IMG/VR virus record: IMGVR_UViG_3300021085_000019
Location: 19,653-83,652 of that record
Length of the DNA stretch: 64,000 nucleotides
Direction: 5' to 3' (one strand)
Source of the DNA: a virus
Part shown: positions 36,448 through 44,310 of the stretch, in pieces
Position numbering within the stretch: position 1 is the stretch's first letter
Layout: every line of letters begins with the position of its first letter
The notes under the pieces: model-generated
Told to the model about the DNA's origin: nothing
Databases searched by the model: none
What the model saw: only the letters and a program-made list of their open reading frames with translations
Made by a program: the position numbers and the translations under genes

Positions 36448-36487
36448 ATATTAGATGAGGGGAGTTGTTCTCCCCTCTGATAATATT
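36447..36487 (+). other. Large perfect-arm hairpin in the portal-gene leader
   Basis: Outer arms AATATTA/TAATATT (7 bp), a symmetric 3x3 internal loop, and inner arms GAGGGGAG/CTCCCCTC (8 bp) around a TTGTT loop. No U-run follows, so it does not look like a standard terminator. It ends 14 bp before the portal ATG. Transcription from the late box would start inside the 5' outer arm. It could protect the 5' end, affect portal translation, or reduce readthrough from gp19. Confidence 0.75.
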
Positions 36488-36501
36488 GAGGTAAATAAAA
36501 A

Positions 36502-37992
36502 ATGGCAGAACTTTTTGGTTTTGAGATCAATAGAAAGGGTCAAAAGCTTCCAGAGCTTCCTTCTTTTGTTCCGGACACAGATGATGATGGTGTTGGCGTC
36601 ATTAACAGCGGTGGTCACTTTGGCCAGTATGTTGATATTGATGGCGATACTGCAAAAAATGAAGTAGATCTTATATACAAGTATAGAGATATCGCTTCAC
36701 ACCCAGAATGCGACGCGGCCGTAGAAGATATTGTAAATGAAGCAATTGTAGGTGATAATAAATCAGCACCTGTTGAAATTGTTATGGATGAGATGGATGC
36801 TTCAACTCAAGTTAAAAAGGCTATGAAGGATGAGTTTGAAAATATTATTTCATTGTTAAAATTTAATAGCTATTCGCACGACATTTTTAGAAAATGGTAT
36901 GTAGATGGTAGATTACCATATCATATTATTATCGATAATAATAACCCTAAAAAGGGTATATTAGAATTAAGATATATTGATCCCACTAAATTAAGAAAGA
37001 TTAAAGAGATCGAAGAAGAAAAAGATCCAAGGACTGGGGCTAATATCATTAAGAAGTCAGAAGAGTACTTCTTATTTCAAGACGGAAAGATGACCGGTGA
37101 AAACCAAGGGTTAAAGATTCACCCGGATTCAATAGCATATTGTACTTCTGGTATGTTAGATCCAAGTAGAAAAAGAATATTATCATTTTTGCATAAGGCT
37201 ATTAAGCCAGTAAATCAGCTAAGAATGATGGAAGATTCATTGGTAATCTACAGAATTAGTAGGGCGCCGGAACGAAGAATTTTTTATATTGATGTTGGTA
37301 ACCTTCCTAAAGGTAAAGCAGAAGAATATCTAAAAAATATTATGGGCCAGTATAGAAATAAATTGGTCTATGATGCTAAAACCGGTGATATAAAAGACGA
37401 CCGTAAGCATATGTCTATGTTAGAAGATTTCTTTTTACCACGTAGAGAGGGCGGAAGAGGAACAGAGATTTCAACCCTACCAGGTGGAGAAAACTTAGGT
37501 CAAATAGAAGATATTGTATATTTCCAAAAGAAACTATATAAATCATTAAACGTTCCTGCTAATAGACTAGAGCAAGAATCTGGATTTAATTTAGGTAGAA
37601 GCACCGAAATTACCAGAGACGAAGTTAAGTTTAAAAAGTTTTTAGATAGACTGAGAAAGAGATTTAGTGATTTGTTCTTACAACTGTTAAAAACACAGTT
37701 AATGCTTAAGGGCGTAATTACTAAGGAAGATTGGGTTAAATGGAAGGAAGATATATATTTTGACTTTATCGAAGATAATTATTTTAGTGAGTTAAAAGAA
37801 GCTGAAATTATTCGTGAAAGGTTTGAAATGCTTGCTCAGATGGATGAGTACGTTGGGAAGTATGTGTCTAATGAGTGGATTCGTAAGAATATCTTACGTC
37901 AAAACGATGATGAGATCGCTGAGATGAAGAAACAAATCGAAGCAGAGAAATCTTCAGGTGAAATTGAAGATGAAGATGATCTTGACATTTAA
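36502..37992 (+). CDS. gp20: Portal protein gp20
   Basis: Protein of 496 residues (T4 gp20 has 524). Landmarks are YRDIASHPECDAAVEDIVNEAIV, RKWYVDGRLPYHIIIDNNNP, RYIDPTKLRKIKEI, IYRISRAPERRIFYIDVGNL (the RIFYIDVGNLP core of the family), EDFFLPRREGGRGTEISTLP and SGFNLGRSTEITRDEVKFKKF. The dodecameric portal starts prohead assembly and is the channel for DNA. The ribosome binding site is weak (GAGGT at 11 bases), and a hairpin sits just upstream, so initiation may be limited. Confidence 0.95.
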   Translation: MAELFGFEINRKGQKLPELPSFVPDTDDDGVGVINSGGHFGQYVDIDGDTAKNEVDLIYKYRDIASHPECDAAVEDIVNEAIVGDNKSAPVEIVMDEMDASTQVKKAMKDEFENIISLLKFNSYSHDIFRKWYVDGRLPYHIIIDNNNPKKGILELRYIDPTKLRKIKEIEEEKDPRTGANIIKKSEEYFLFQDGKMTGENQGLKIHPDSIAYCTSGMLDPSRKRILSFLHKAIKPVNQLRMMEDSLVIYRISRAPERRIFYIDVGNLPKGKAEEYLKNIMGQYRNKLVYDAKTGDIKDDRKHMSMLEDFFLPRREGGRGTEISTLPGGENLGQIEDIVYFQKKLYKSLNVPANRLEQESGFNLGRSTEITRDEVKFKKFLDRLRKRFSDLFLQLLKTQLMLKGVITKEDWVKWKEDIYFDFIEDNYFSELKEAEIIRERFEMLAQMDEYVGKYVSNEWIRKNILRQNDDEIAEMKKQIEAEKSSGEIEDEDDLDI

Positions 37993-37997
37993 TTTTT

Positions 37998-38005
37998 TAT
38001 AAATA
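37998..38005 (+). promoter_or_regulatory. Late promoter box TATAAATA
   Basis: Exact late box six bases after the gp20 stop and 20 bp before the ATG of the prohead core gene at 38026, so it can drive 67-21-22-23. Confidence 0.78.
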
Positions 38006-38025
38006 TATAACGAAGGAAACAAATA

Positions 38026-38193
38026 ATGAGTATTGAAAATTTAATTGATAATGTTAAAAATGGCGATAATGTTGCTGCTAGTAAGCAGTTTAACTCTATT
38101 ATGGCCGATAAATTAACAGCTGCTCTTGATGCAAAGAAGATTGAAATTGCTTCTACATTGCAAGACAGACAAGCCTCTAAAGAAGAGGAATAA
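38026..38193 (+). CDS. gp67: Prohead core protein gp67-like (55 aa)
   Basis: Short protein of 55 residues with start ATG after CGAAGGAAAC. It reads MSIENLIDNVKNGDNVAASK, then FNSIMADKLTAALDAKKIEI, then an acidic tail ending SKEEE. This matches the plan of T4 gp67: an N-terminal helix with 'I..I...D...A...F...M..K...AL..KK..IA' followed by a Glu-rich tail. It sits between the portal and the prohead protease, the gene 67 position in T4 (20-67-68-21). gp67 is a scaffold core component that the protease cuts into internal peptides. A separate gene 68 is not seen. Confidence 0.8.
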   Translation: MSIENLIDNVKNGDNVAASKQFNSIMADKLTAALDAKKIEIASTLQDRQASKEEE

Positions 38194-38209
38194 TAACGGA
38201 AATAAGTAA

Positions 38210-38863
38210 ATGAAACTTATAGCAGAATTTAATGACAGTAACCTAGAGGTTATTGAAGAAAAGGTTAATGGCAAAAAGACTCTCGTGATCGAGGGTGTTT
38301 TTATGCAAGCCGATTCTAAAAATAGAAACGGTCGTATTTACGAAAAGAGCATTCTTGAAAATGCGGTAAGTAAATATGTAAAAGAACAAGTAAGTACTGG
38401 TAGAGCAGTTGGGGAACTAAACCACCCTGAAGGTCCTACTATTAACTTAGATAAAGTTTCACATAAGATTACGGAACTCAAATTTGACGGAAGTAATGTT
38501 ATTGGAAAAGCATCGATCTTAGAAACCCCTATGGGGCAAATTGTAAAAGGTTTGCTTGAAGGTGGAGTTAAGCTTGGTGTATCAAGTCGTGGTATGGGTA
38601 GTCTTGTGCAAAAGAATGGCGCTATGTATGTGAAAGATGACTTTATGTTGTCTACAGTAGATATCGTTCAAGACCCTTCAGCTCCAGAGGCATTTGTCAA
38701 TGGAATTATGGAAGGTGTTGATTGGGTATGGAATAATGGCGTTCTTTGTCCACAAGAAGTTGAGAAAATTGAGACTGAAATCAAGGAAGCTCGAGGTGTT
38801 AGTTCATCTGATGTCGAGATTAAAGCTTTTAAAAATTTCCTCTCTAAACTTGTAAATTCTTAA
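38210..38863 (+). CDS. gp21: Prohead core protease gp21
   Basis: Protein of 217 residues (T4 212). The catalytic histidine is in GELNHPEGPTINLDKVSH (His72) and the serine in KLGVSSRGMGSL (Ser125 or Ser126), the pattern of T4-type prohead serine proteases of the U9 family. Further conserved parts are SKNRNGRIYEKSIL and VDIVQDPSAPEAFVNGI. The enzyme cleaves scaffold and capsid proteins after (L/I)-x-E during head maturation. A matching site is present in gp23 (see findings). It sits between the core gene and gp22 as in T4. Confidence 0.95.
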   Translation: MKLIAEFNDSNLEVIEEKVNGKKTLVIEGVFMQADSKNRNGRIYEKSILENAVSKYVKEQVSTGRAVGELNHPEGPTINLDKVSHKITELKFDGSNVIGKASILETPMGQIVKGLLEGGVKLGVSSRGMGSLVQKNGAMYVKDDFMLSTVDIVQDPSAPEAFVNGIMEGVDWVWNNGVLCPQEVEKIETEIKEARGVSSSDVEIKAFKNFLSKLVNS

Positions 38864-38877
38864 TAGGAGAATAAATT

Positions 38878-39993
38878 ATGTCTAATGACGAAATTAAAAA
38901 TGATTTAGTCGAAGACGTATCAGAAACTGAAGAGCTTGATAACGAGGAGCTCGTTGAAGACGAACAAGTTCAAGACGAAGAAATCGTAGAAGCTAAAGTC
39001 AAGAAAGAAGCTGACGAAGAAGGCGATGATGATGACGAGGAAGAAGTTAAGGAAGATTCCGATGAGGAAGATGACGAAGACGAAGAGCCTGTTGTTGAAA
39101 TGCCTAAAACTAAAGCTGCAATCATGGCATCAGTAAATGATATGTTGAAGAAATCAAAAAAACTAGACGCACAAAAGATTTACGCTAGCGTTGTGAAAAC
39201 AATGGAAAGTGATCATGGTGATGACGAAGAAGAAGAGAAGCCAGTTAAGGAAGACGTTAACGTTGACCATATTGACTACTCTGAAGATTTAGAAAACCTA
39301 GTCGCTGAAGAAGCTACGTTGTCTGACGGTTTCCAAGCGAAAGCTGGAATTATCTTTGAAGCTGCTTTAAAATCTAAAGTAGGTGCAGAGATCGAAAGAC
39401 TAGAATCTGAGTACGTTTCAAACCTTGAAGAAGAGGTAACTGAAATCAAGACTGAGCTCGTAGAAAAGGTAGATTCTTACCTTAACTATGTTGTTTCAAA
39501 CTGGATGACAGAGAATGAAGTTGCGGTAACTACAGGACTTAGAACTGAAATTGCTGAAGACTTTATGACTTCTTTACAGTCAGTGTTCAAAGAACACTAT
39601 ATCGAGGTTCCAGAAGGTAAGGTTGACCTAATTGACGAATTGTCAGATCAGGTTGCTGAGCTTGAGGAATCATTAAATAAATCAACAGAAGAGAATATCG
39701 CACTAACTGAGTCTGTTTCCAATTTGGAAAGAGCTGAGATTGTGAGAAACGCTTCTTCTGGGCTAGCATTGACTGAAGCTGAAAAGCTTGCATCTTTGGT
39801 AGAAGATATTGATTTTGATTCAGCAGAATCTTTCGAAATGAAAGTGAATGTTGTTAAAGAGTCATACTTCAAATCTGAAGCTCAAGAATCAGTAGATGAA
39901 GCTCAAACCTTAGTTGGTACTGACGAAGCTCCGGCTGACCTCAGTGATGTAATGGCTAGATACACTTCAGCTATTTCAAAATTTAACAAATAG
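38878..39993 (+). CDS. gp22: Prohead scaffold protein gp22
   Basis: Protein of 371 residues. The first ~80 residues are extremely acidic (runs of D and E), unlike the shorter T4 gp22 (269). The rest is helical and coiled-coil-like, with LVAEEATLSDGFQAKAGIIF, LEEEVTEIKTELVEKVDSYL, YVVSNWMTENEVAVTTGLRT and LSDQVAELEESLNKSTEE. The EATLSDGFQAKAGIIFEAAL and NWMTENE segments are typical of gp22. It forms the assembly core and is later degraded by gp21. The acidic N-terminus may help to fill or expand the head. Confidence 0.93.
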   Translation: MSNDEIKNDLVEDVSETEELDNEELVEDEQVQDEEIVEAKVKKEADEEGDDDDEEEVKEDSDEEDDEDEEPVVEMPKTKAAIMASVNDMLKKSKKLDAQKIYASVVKTMESDHGDDEEEEKPVKEDVNVDHIDYSEDLENLVAEEATLSDGFQAKAGIIFEAALKSKVGAEIERLESEYVSNLEEEVTEIKTELVEKVDSYLNYVVSNWMTENEVAVTTGLRTEIAEDFMTSLQSVFKEHYIEVPEGKVDLIDELSDQVAELEESLNKSTEENIALTESVSNLERAEIVRNASSGLALTEAEKLASLVEDIDFDSAESFEMKVNVVKESYFKSEAQESVDEAQTLVGTDEAPADLSDVMARYTSAISKFNK

Positions 39994-40014
39994 TCTAATA
40001 GGGGAAAACAAAAA

Positions 40015-41379
40015 ATGTTTAACGCAGACAAAAACTTAATGGAAAAGTGGGCTCCGGTTCTCGAGCATGCTGATGTTCCATCAATTCAAGACGGCCATAA
40101 GGCAGCTGTTACAGCACGTCTTTTAGAGAACCAAGAAATCTCAGCAAGAGAAGAAGAAATTGCTAAGCAAGGTAACTTCCTTGGTGAAGCGGCTGCAGCT
40201 AACCACATTGGTGCTGGTAACGCTGATGCAATCAAAGGCTTTGATCCTGTATTGATCTCTCTCGTAAGAAGAGCAATGCCGAATCTTATTGCTTATGATA
40301 TTGCTGGTGTTCAGCCTATGTCAGGTCCTACTGGACTTATCTTCGCAATGAAGTCAAGATACTCAACACAAGCTGGTACTGAAGCACTATTTGACGAAGC
40401 TAATGCTTCATTCTCAGGTGACGCTTCTGTTACTCAAGAAGCTGGTCCTTCAGGTCTTGAAGCTGCTGTTGATAACGGCGACAAAGACTTAAGCACTAAC
40501 GAAACAGCTGGCGAAATCGTTTCTGACGTTGCTGGTGGTCTTTCTACTAGTGCGGCTGAGAGATTAGGCGTTGGCGAATCAGGCGACGGTGCTTTCGGTG
40601 AGATGGCTTTCTCAATCGATAAGGCTACTGTAACTGCTAAGTCAAGAGCTCTTAAAGCTGAATACACAATGGAGCTTGCTCAGGATCTTAAGGCTGTTCA
40701 CGGTCTAGATGCTGAAGGTGAGCTTGCTAACATCCTTTCTTCTGAAATCCTTGCGGAAATCAACAGAGAAGTTGTTAGAACTGTAAACAGAAAAGCTACT
40801 TTGGGTGCTGGTACATCTAACGTTGCTATCAAAGGTATCTTTAATGTAGATACTGATAGTGATGGCAGATGGTTGGCTGAAAAAGCTAAAGGTCTTATCA
40901 TGCAAATCGAAAGAGAAGCAAATGCGATCGCTAAAGCAACAAGAAGAGGAAAAGGTAACTACATTATCTGTTCTTCTGACGTAGCTTCAGTACTTGCTGC
41001 TTCTGGCATGCTTGACTATAGCCCTGCTCTTAACACTAACTTGAACGTTGATGATACTGGTAATACTTTTGCTGGTGTTCTTAACGGTAAGTTTAAAGTG
41101 TATGTTGATCCATATTCAGCAGGTGCTAACCCTGACTACGTAACAGTAGGTTATAGAGGTGCAAACCCTTATGACGCAGGTCTTTTCTACTGCCCATACG
41201 TACCATTAACAATGGTTAAAGCTCTTGGTGAGAATGATTTCCAACCAAGAATCGGCTTCAAAACTAGATACGGAATGATTGCTAACCCATTCGTTGCTGT
41301 TGACGGTACTACTGGTGCTGATAGAGCTAACCCATACTTTAGAATCTTTAGAGTAGACGGTATTATGGCTAGTGCTTAA
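40015..41379 (+). CDS. gp23: Major capsid protein gp23
   Basis: Protein of 454 residues. The N-terminal scaffold-binding part is MFNADKNLMEKWAPVLEHAD. A gp21-type cleavage site FLGE (Leu56-Gly-Glu58) corresponds to the T4 cut after FLTE65. The HK97-like core has LVRRAMPNLIAYDIAGVQPM, the T4-type hallmark, with SGPTGLIFAMKSRY, ALKAEYTMELAQDLKAVHGL and FIGFKTRYGMIANPF-type segments near the end. It is shorter than T4 gp23 (521). The gene ends in a strong terminator. No gp24 vertex paralogue follows. Confidence 0.97.
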   Translation: MFNADKNLMEKWAPVLEHADVPSIQDGHKAAVTARLLENQEISAREEEIAKQGNFLGEAAAANHIGAGNADAIKGFDPVLISLVRRAMPNLIAYDIAGVQPMSGPTGLIFAMKSRYSTQAGTEALFDEANASFSGDASVTQEAGPSGLEAAVDNGDKDLSTNETAGEIVSDVAGGLSTSAAERLGVGESGDGAFGEMAFSIDKATVTAKSRALKAEYTMELAQDLKAVHGLDAEGELANILSSEILAEINREVVRTVNRKATLGAGTSNVAIKGIFNVDTDSDGRWLAEKAKGLIMQIEREANAIAKATRRGKGNYIICSSDVASVLAASGMLDYSPALNTNLNVDDTGNTFAGVLNGKFKVYVDPYSAGANPDYVTVGYRGANPYDAGLFYCPYVPLTMVKALGENDFQPRIGFKTRYGMIANPFVAVDGTTGADRANPYFRIFRVDGIMASA

Positions 41380-41400
41380 TCTTTAATTAGATTAAACTTA

Positions 41401-41428
41401 AGGGGACTCTTCGGAGTCCCTTTTTTTT
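41401..41428 (+). terminator. Rho-independent terminator after gene 23
   Basis: Stem GGGACTC/GAGTCCC (7 bp, extendable by G-U and A-U pairs) with a UUCG tetraloop, followed directly by eight T residues. It is the strongest terminator in the window and closes the late head operon. Confidence 0.95.
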
Positions 41429-41446
41429 ATTTGACTTTTAAACTTG

Positions 41447-41454
41447 TATAAATA
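41447..41454 (+). promoter_or_regulatory. Late promoter box TATAAATA placed 5 bp before an ATG
   Basis: Exact late box between the gene 23 terminator and the ATG at 41460. Because the terminator isolates it from upstream transcription, this box is very likely the promoter of the next gene. The spacing predicts a leaderless mRNA. Confidence 0.85.
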
Positions 41455-41459
41455 AGTGT

Positions 41460-41918
41460 ATGACTACTGCAAATAAAAACTTTTTAAGTCCCACTGGGTT
41501 TCAATTTAAAATCGATTCTACTCAATATGCAAACATTGAGTATTTTTGTACATCCGTAACTCTTCCTGATCTGTCGTTAGGTGAATCAGCAGCTCCATAT
41601 AAAGGAACTAATTTATCTTTTACTGGGGATAGAATGACTTTTGGTGATTTAACCCTTAGGTTTAATGTAACTGAAGACATGGAGAATTATGTTGAAATGT
41701 TTAACTGGATGCATAACATTATTGAAAAGGGAGATTCCTTTAAATCAGATGCAACGTTATCAATTCTAAGTAGTCACAATAACGTAACGAAAGAAATTAC
41801 ATTTAGGGATTGTTTCCCTACAAATTTATCAGCAGTAGAGTTCTCTACACAGCAAACCGATATAGAATACTTACAAGCTGATGTTACATTGAAATACACT
41901 TACTTCGATATAAAGTAG
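41460..41918 (+). CDS. Tail-tube-family protein, gp19 paralogue
   Basis: Protein of 152 residues. The motif FRDCFPTNLSAVEFSTQQTD near the C-terminus parallels RGCFPTNLSTIELSYDNENQ of gp19 in this genome. The N-terminal half follows the same fold pattern (FQFKIDSTQYANIEYFCTSV, LPDLSLGESAAPYKGTNLSF, TGDRMTFGDLTLRFNVTED, MFNWMHNI). It is therefore a member of the T4_gp19 superfamily, which in T4 includes the tube protein and the tube initiator gp54. A tail tube end or initiator role is likely; another possibility is the protein that marine relatives carry here as tail completion protein gp3. No ribosome binding site precedes the ATG, and the mRNA is predicted to be leaderless. Confidence 0.75.
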   Translation: MTTANKNFLSPTGFQFKIDSTQYANIEYFCTSVTLPDLSLGESAAPYKGTNLSFTGDRMTFGDLTLRFNVTEDMENYVEMFNWMHNIIEKGDSFKSDATLSILSSHNNVTKEITFRDCFPTNLSAVEFSTQQTDIEYLQADVTLKYTYFDIK

Positions 41919-41922
41919 CATA

Positions 41923-41930
41923 TATAAATA
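41923..41930 (+). promoter_or_regulatory. Late promoter box TATAAATA
   Basis: Exact late box five bases after the stop codon of the tube-like gene, 53 bp before the uvsY ATG. It is followed by a repeat-rich leader. Confidence 0.65.
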
Positions 41931-41933
41931 TAT

Positions 41934-41965
41934 ATTGTAATGCATATTGTAATGCATATTACAAT
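41934..41965 (+). repeat. Direct and inverted ATTGTAAT repeats in the uvsY leader
   Basis: ATTGTAAT occurs at 41934-41941 and 41946-41953, joined by GCAT, and is followed by its inverse ATTACAAT at 41958-41965. Either direct copy can pair with the inverse copy, giving two alternative hairpins just downstream of the late box and 18 bp before uvsY. Confidence 0.75.
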
Positions 41966-41983
41966 GTATAAAATGGAAATATT

Positions 41984-42430
41984 ATGAATAATTTAGAACA
42001 AATACTTGAGATGTGGAAAAAAGATTCCGTCATCGATGAACTTCAATTAGATCAATCAGCACGCGATTCCGCAAAGCTTCATTCGAAGTACCTAGAACTA
42101 TACTCTGTAAACAAGCTTAGATATAAAAAGCTTGACCTGGAATTTAAAGTTTTACTTAAAGACAAGTTTATGCATTATAACGGCAAACTGAGTCAAGAAG
42201 AAATGGACTCTAAGGGTTGGGACTATGATCCATTAAATGGCCTTACTGTGTTAAAAGGTGATATGGATAAATGGTATGATGCTGATCCAGTCATTCAGGC
42301 ACATCAAGCTAAGATGCATTACACTCAAGAGCTTATAGATACATTGAAAGAAATATTAGATAATATTAAATGGCGACATCAAAACATAAAAAATATTATT
42401 GAGTGGAATAAATTTACTAGTGGAATGTAA
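41984..42430 (+). CDS. uvsY: Recombination mediator UvsY
   Basis: Protein of 148 residues (T4 137). The start MNNLEQILEMWKKDSVIDEL is the conserved UvsY N-terminus, followed by ARDSAKLHSKYLELYSVNKLRYKKLDLEFKVLLKDK, the basic helical region that binds single-stranded DNA. It ends DTLKEILDNIKWRHQNIKNIIEW, the C-terminal oligomerisation helix. UvsY loads the UvsX recombinase onto DNA coated with gp32. It is followed immediately by uvsW with a one-base overlap (TAATG). The ribosome binding site is weak. Confidence 0.93.
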   Translation: MNNLEQILEMWKKDSVIDELQLDQSARDSAKLHSKYLELYSVNKLRYKKLDLEFKVLLKDKFMHYNGKLSQEEMDSKGWDYDPLNGLTVLKGDMDKWYDADPVIQAHQAKMHYTQELIDTLKEILDNIKWRHQNIKNIIEWNKFTSGM

Positions 42431-43938
42431 TGGATCAGATAGTAGTTAAAAAGAAAAATGAAGTCTTTTTAAGTATAGACACAGAGCCGAGCATAGAAAT
42501 GGAACTATCCGAGCATTTTTGCTTTTATGTTCCTGGATATAAGTTCATGCCGGCATATCGCAATCGTATGTGGGATGGTAAGATACGGCTATATGATTTG
42601 CGTAAACAACAGCTGTATAGTGGATTGTTTAAATATTTGTCTGAATTTGCAGACGCGCGAAATTATGAGATTGTGGTAGAAGATAATTCTGCTTTTGGTA
42701 GGCCTGATAGTACTGAGCTTCACGACATTCCCAGCTTCTTAAAAGATGTAACGCTTACGGCTAACGGAGATAGTATTACACCTAGGGATTATCAATTAGA
42801 TGCGCTCTCACACGCGCTTCATAGAAAGAGTTCTTTGTTGTTAAGTCCAACTGCATCTGGAAAAAGCTTAATAATATATTTGGCCATTAGGTATTATCTT
42901 GAAATGTATGATAAGAATGTACTAATAATCGTTCCTACTACGTCACTAGTTGAACAGATGTATTCTGATTTCGGTGATTATTCAGCAAAGGATGAATGGT
43001 CGGTTGAGGATAATTGCCATAGAATATATTCTGGTAAAGAAAGATATAACCTAAAACATAGAGTGATTATTACTACATGGCAGTCAATTTATAAGATGCA
43101 GAGCAATTGGTTTAAGGATTATGGAATGGTTGTTGGTGATGAGGCACACAATTTTAAAGCTAAGTCGCTAACTGCAATATTAGAAAAATGTGTTAACGCA
43201 CAATTTCGTATGGGTACTACTGGAACATTAGATGGTACACAAACCCATCAGCTAGTATTAGAGGGGTTGTTTGGTCCTGTACATAAGGTCACAACAACTA
43301 AAAAGTTAATTGAAGAAAATTCTTTAGCACAATTAGATATCTTCGTGTTATTGTTAAAATACGGAGAAGAGTATCGCAAACTTGTGTCAAAGATGAAATA
43401 TCAAGATGAGATTGATTTTATAGTAAAGTACGAACCAAGGAATAATTTTATATCTAACCTTGCTATGGATCAGGATGGTAATACACTTATTTTATTTCAA
43501 TTTGTAGAAAAACACGGTAAGCCACTACATAATATGTTACGCGAGAAGTTTGACGCATTACCACGTAATACTAGGAGATTATTTTATGTATCAGGAGAGA
43601 CCGACGTGGATACGAGGGAAGAGATACGAGCAATTACAGAGGAGCAGGACAACGCGATTATTGTCGCGAGTATGGGCACTTTTTCTACTGGTATTAATAT
43701 TAAGCGGCTCCATAACATTGTTTTTGCTTCACCAAGTAAGTCTCAGATTAGGGTTCTTCAAAGTATCGGAAGAGGATTAAGGAAATCTGGGGATGGTATA
43801 AATACTAAAGTGTATGATATTGCTGATGATCTTCATTGGAAAAATAAGAAAAATTATACATTAGAGCACGCAGCTGAGAGAATTAAAATATACAGTCGCG
43901 AAAAATTTGACTACAAATTACACGATATAAATATATAA
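42430..43938 (+). CDS. uvsW: Superfamily 2 DNA helicase UvsW
   Basis: Protein of 502 residues. Motif I is SPTASGKSLI (~138), motif II is GDEAH (~236), motif III is TGTLDGT, and the second RecA domain ends with motif VI LQSIGRGLRKS. The N-terminal domain has YKFMPAYRNRMWDGKIRLYD, the double-stranded DNA-binding part typical of UvsW. UvsW remodels stalled forks and R-loops and helps switch from origin-dependent to recombination-dependent replication. The last codons contain a late box for the next gene. Confidence 0.94.
   Translation: MDQIVVKKKNEVFLSIDTEPSIEMELSEHFCFYVPGYKFMPAYRNRMWDGKIRLYDLRKQQLYSGLFKYLSEFADARNYEIVVEDNSAFGRPDSTELHDIPSFLKDVTLTANGDSITPRDYQLDALSHALHRKSSLLLSPTASGKSLIIYLAIRYYLEMYDKNVLIIVPTTSLVEQMYSDFGDYSAKDEWSVEDNCHRIYSGKERYNLKHRVIITTWQSIYKMQSNWFKDYGMVVGDEAHNFKAKSLTAILEKCVNAQFRMGTTGTLDGTQTHQLVLEGLFGPVHKVTTTKKLIEENSLAQLDIFVLLLKYGEEYRKLVSKMKYQDEIDFIVKYEPRNNFISNLAMDQDGNTLILFQFVEKHGKPLHNMLREKFDALPRNTRRLFYVSGETDVDTREEIRAITEEQDNAIIVASMGTFSTGINIKRLHNIVFASPSKSQIRVLQSIGRGLRKSGDGINTKVYDIADDLHWKNKKNYTLEHAAERIKIYSREKFDYKLHDINI
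43926..43933 (+). promoter_or_regulatory. Late promoter box TATAAATA placed 5 bp before an ATG
   Basis: Exact late box in the last uvsW codons (HDINI-stop). It ends five bases before the ATG at 43939, the same spacing as at 22091 and 41447. Confidence 0.6.
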
Positions 43939-44310
43939 ATGGAAGCTATAGATATAAGACACTTTAAACTAACGAATGGCGAAGATCTAATTTGCTATGT
44001 CCAGTCGACAAATGAGCATGCCTTTATTGTAGAACGGCCTGCGGCCGTACGGGTTTCACCCGCTGGTATATGGACTTTTGCCGATTGGTTTCCATTTTCA
44101 GAAAAGAAAGTATTTAAAATAATGAAGCGGTTTGTCATTAATCATACGGAAGTAGTAGACGAAACAAAAGAGTCATATATAAAGTACTCTTGTCAAGATA
44201 TGATTAAGAAAGTTCGAGAAACAGTAGAATCGTTTGAAGAATATGGTGATGAAATTAATATTGATGAAGCCTTTGAATTTGATGCGGAAGAGAACAAAAC
44301 AATACATTAG
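43939..44310 (+). CDS. Sm-like small beta-barrel protein, paralogue of 58211-58486
   Basis: Protein of 123 residues. Residues ~5-75 read FKLTNGEDLICYVQSTNEHA, then AVRVSPAGIWTFADWFPFS, then FKIMKRFVINHTEVVDE. This aligns along its length with the 91-residue protein at 58211 (LTTGDEVICNVEETENT...KQFVVMILDPVEEI). The 'G..v.c.V' strand-turn-strand opening resembles Sm/Lsm folds that bind RNA or protein. The C-terminal ~40 residues are an acidic helical tail not found in the shorter paralogue. There is no Shine-Dalgarno sequence, and a late box ends five bases upstream. Its function is unknown; the Sm-like call is an inference. Confidence 0.6.
   Translation: MEAIDIRHFKLTNGEDLICYVQSTNEHAFIVERPAAVRVSPAGIWTFADWFPFSEKKVFKIMKRFVINHTEVVDETKESYIKYSCQDMIKKVRETVESFEEYGDEINIDEAFEFDAEENKTIH

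Noticed and set aside
36455-36667. Plus-strand open frame of 70 codons overlapping the portal start
   Set aside because: It runs through the leader hairpin and is out of frame with gp20, whose start and family are clear.
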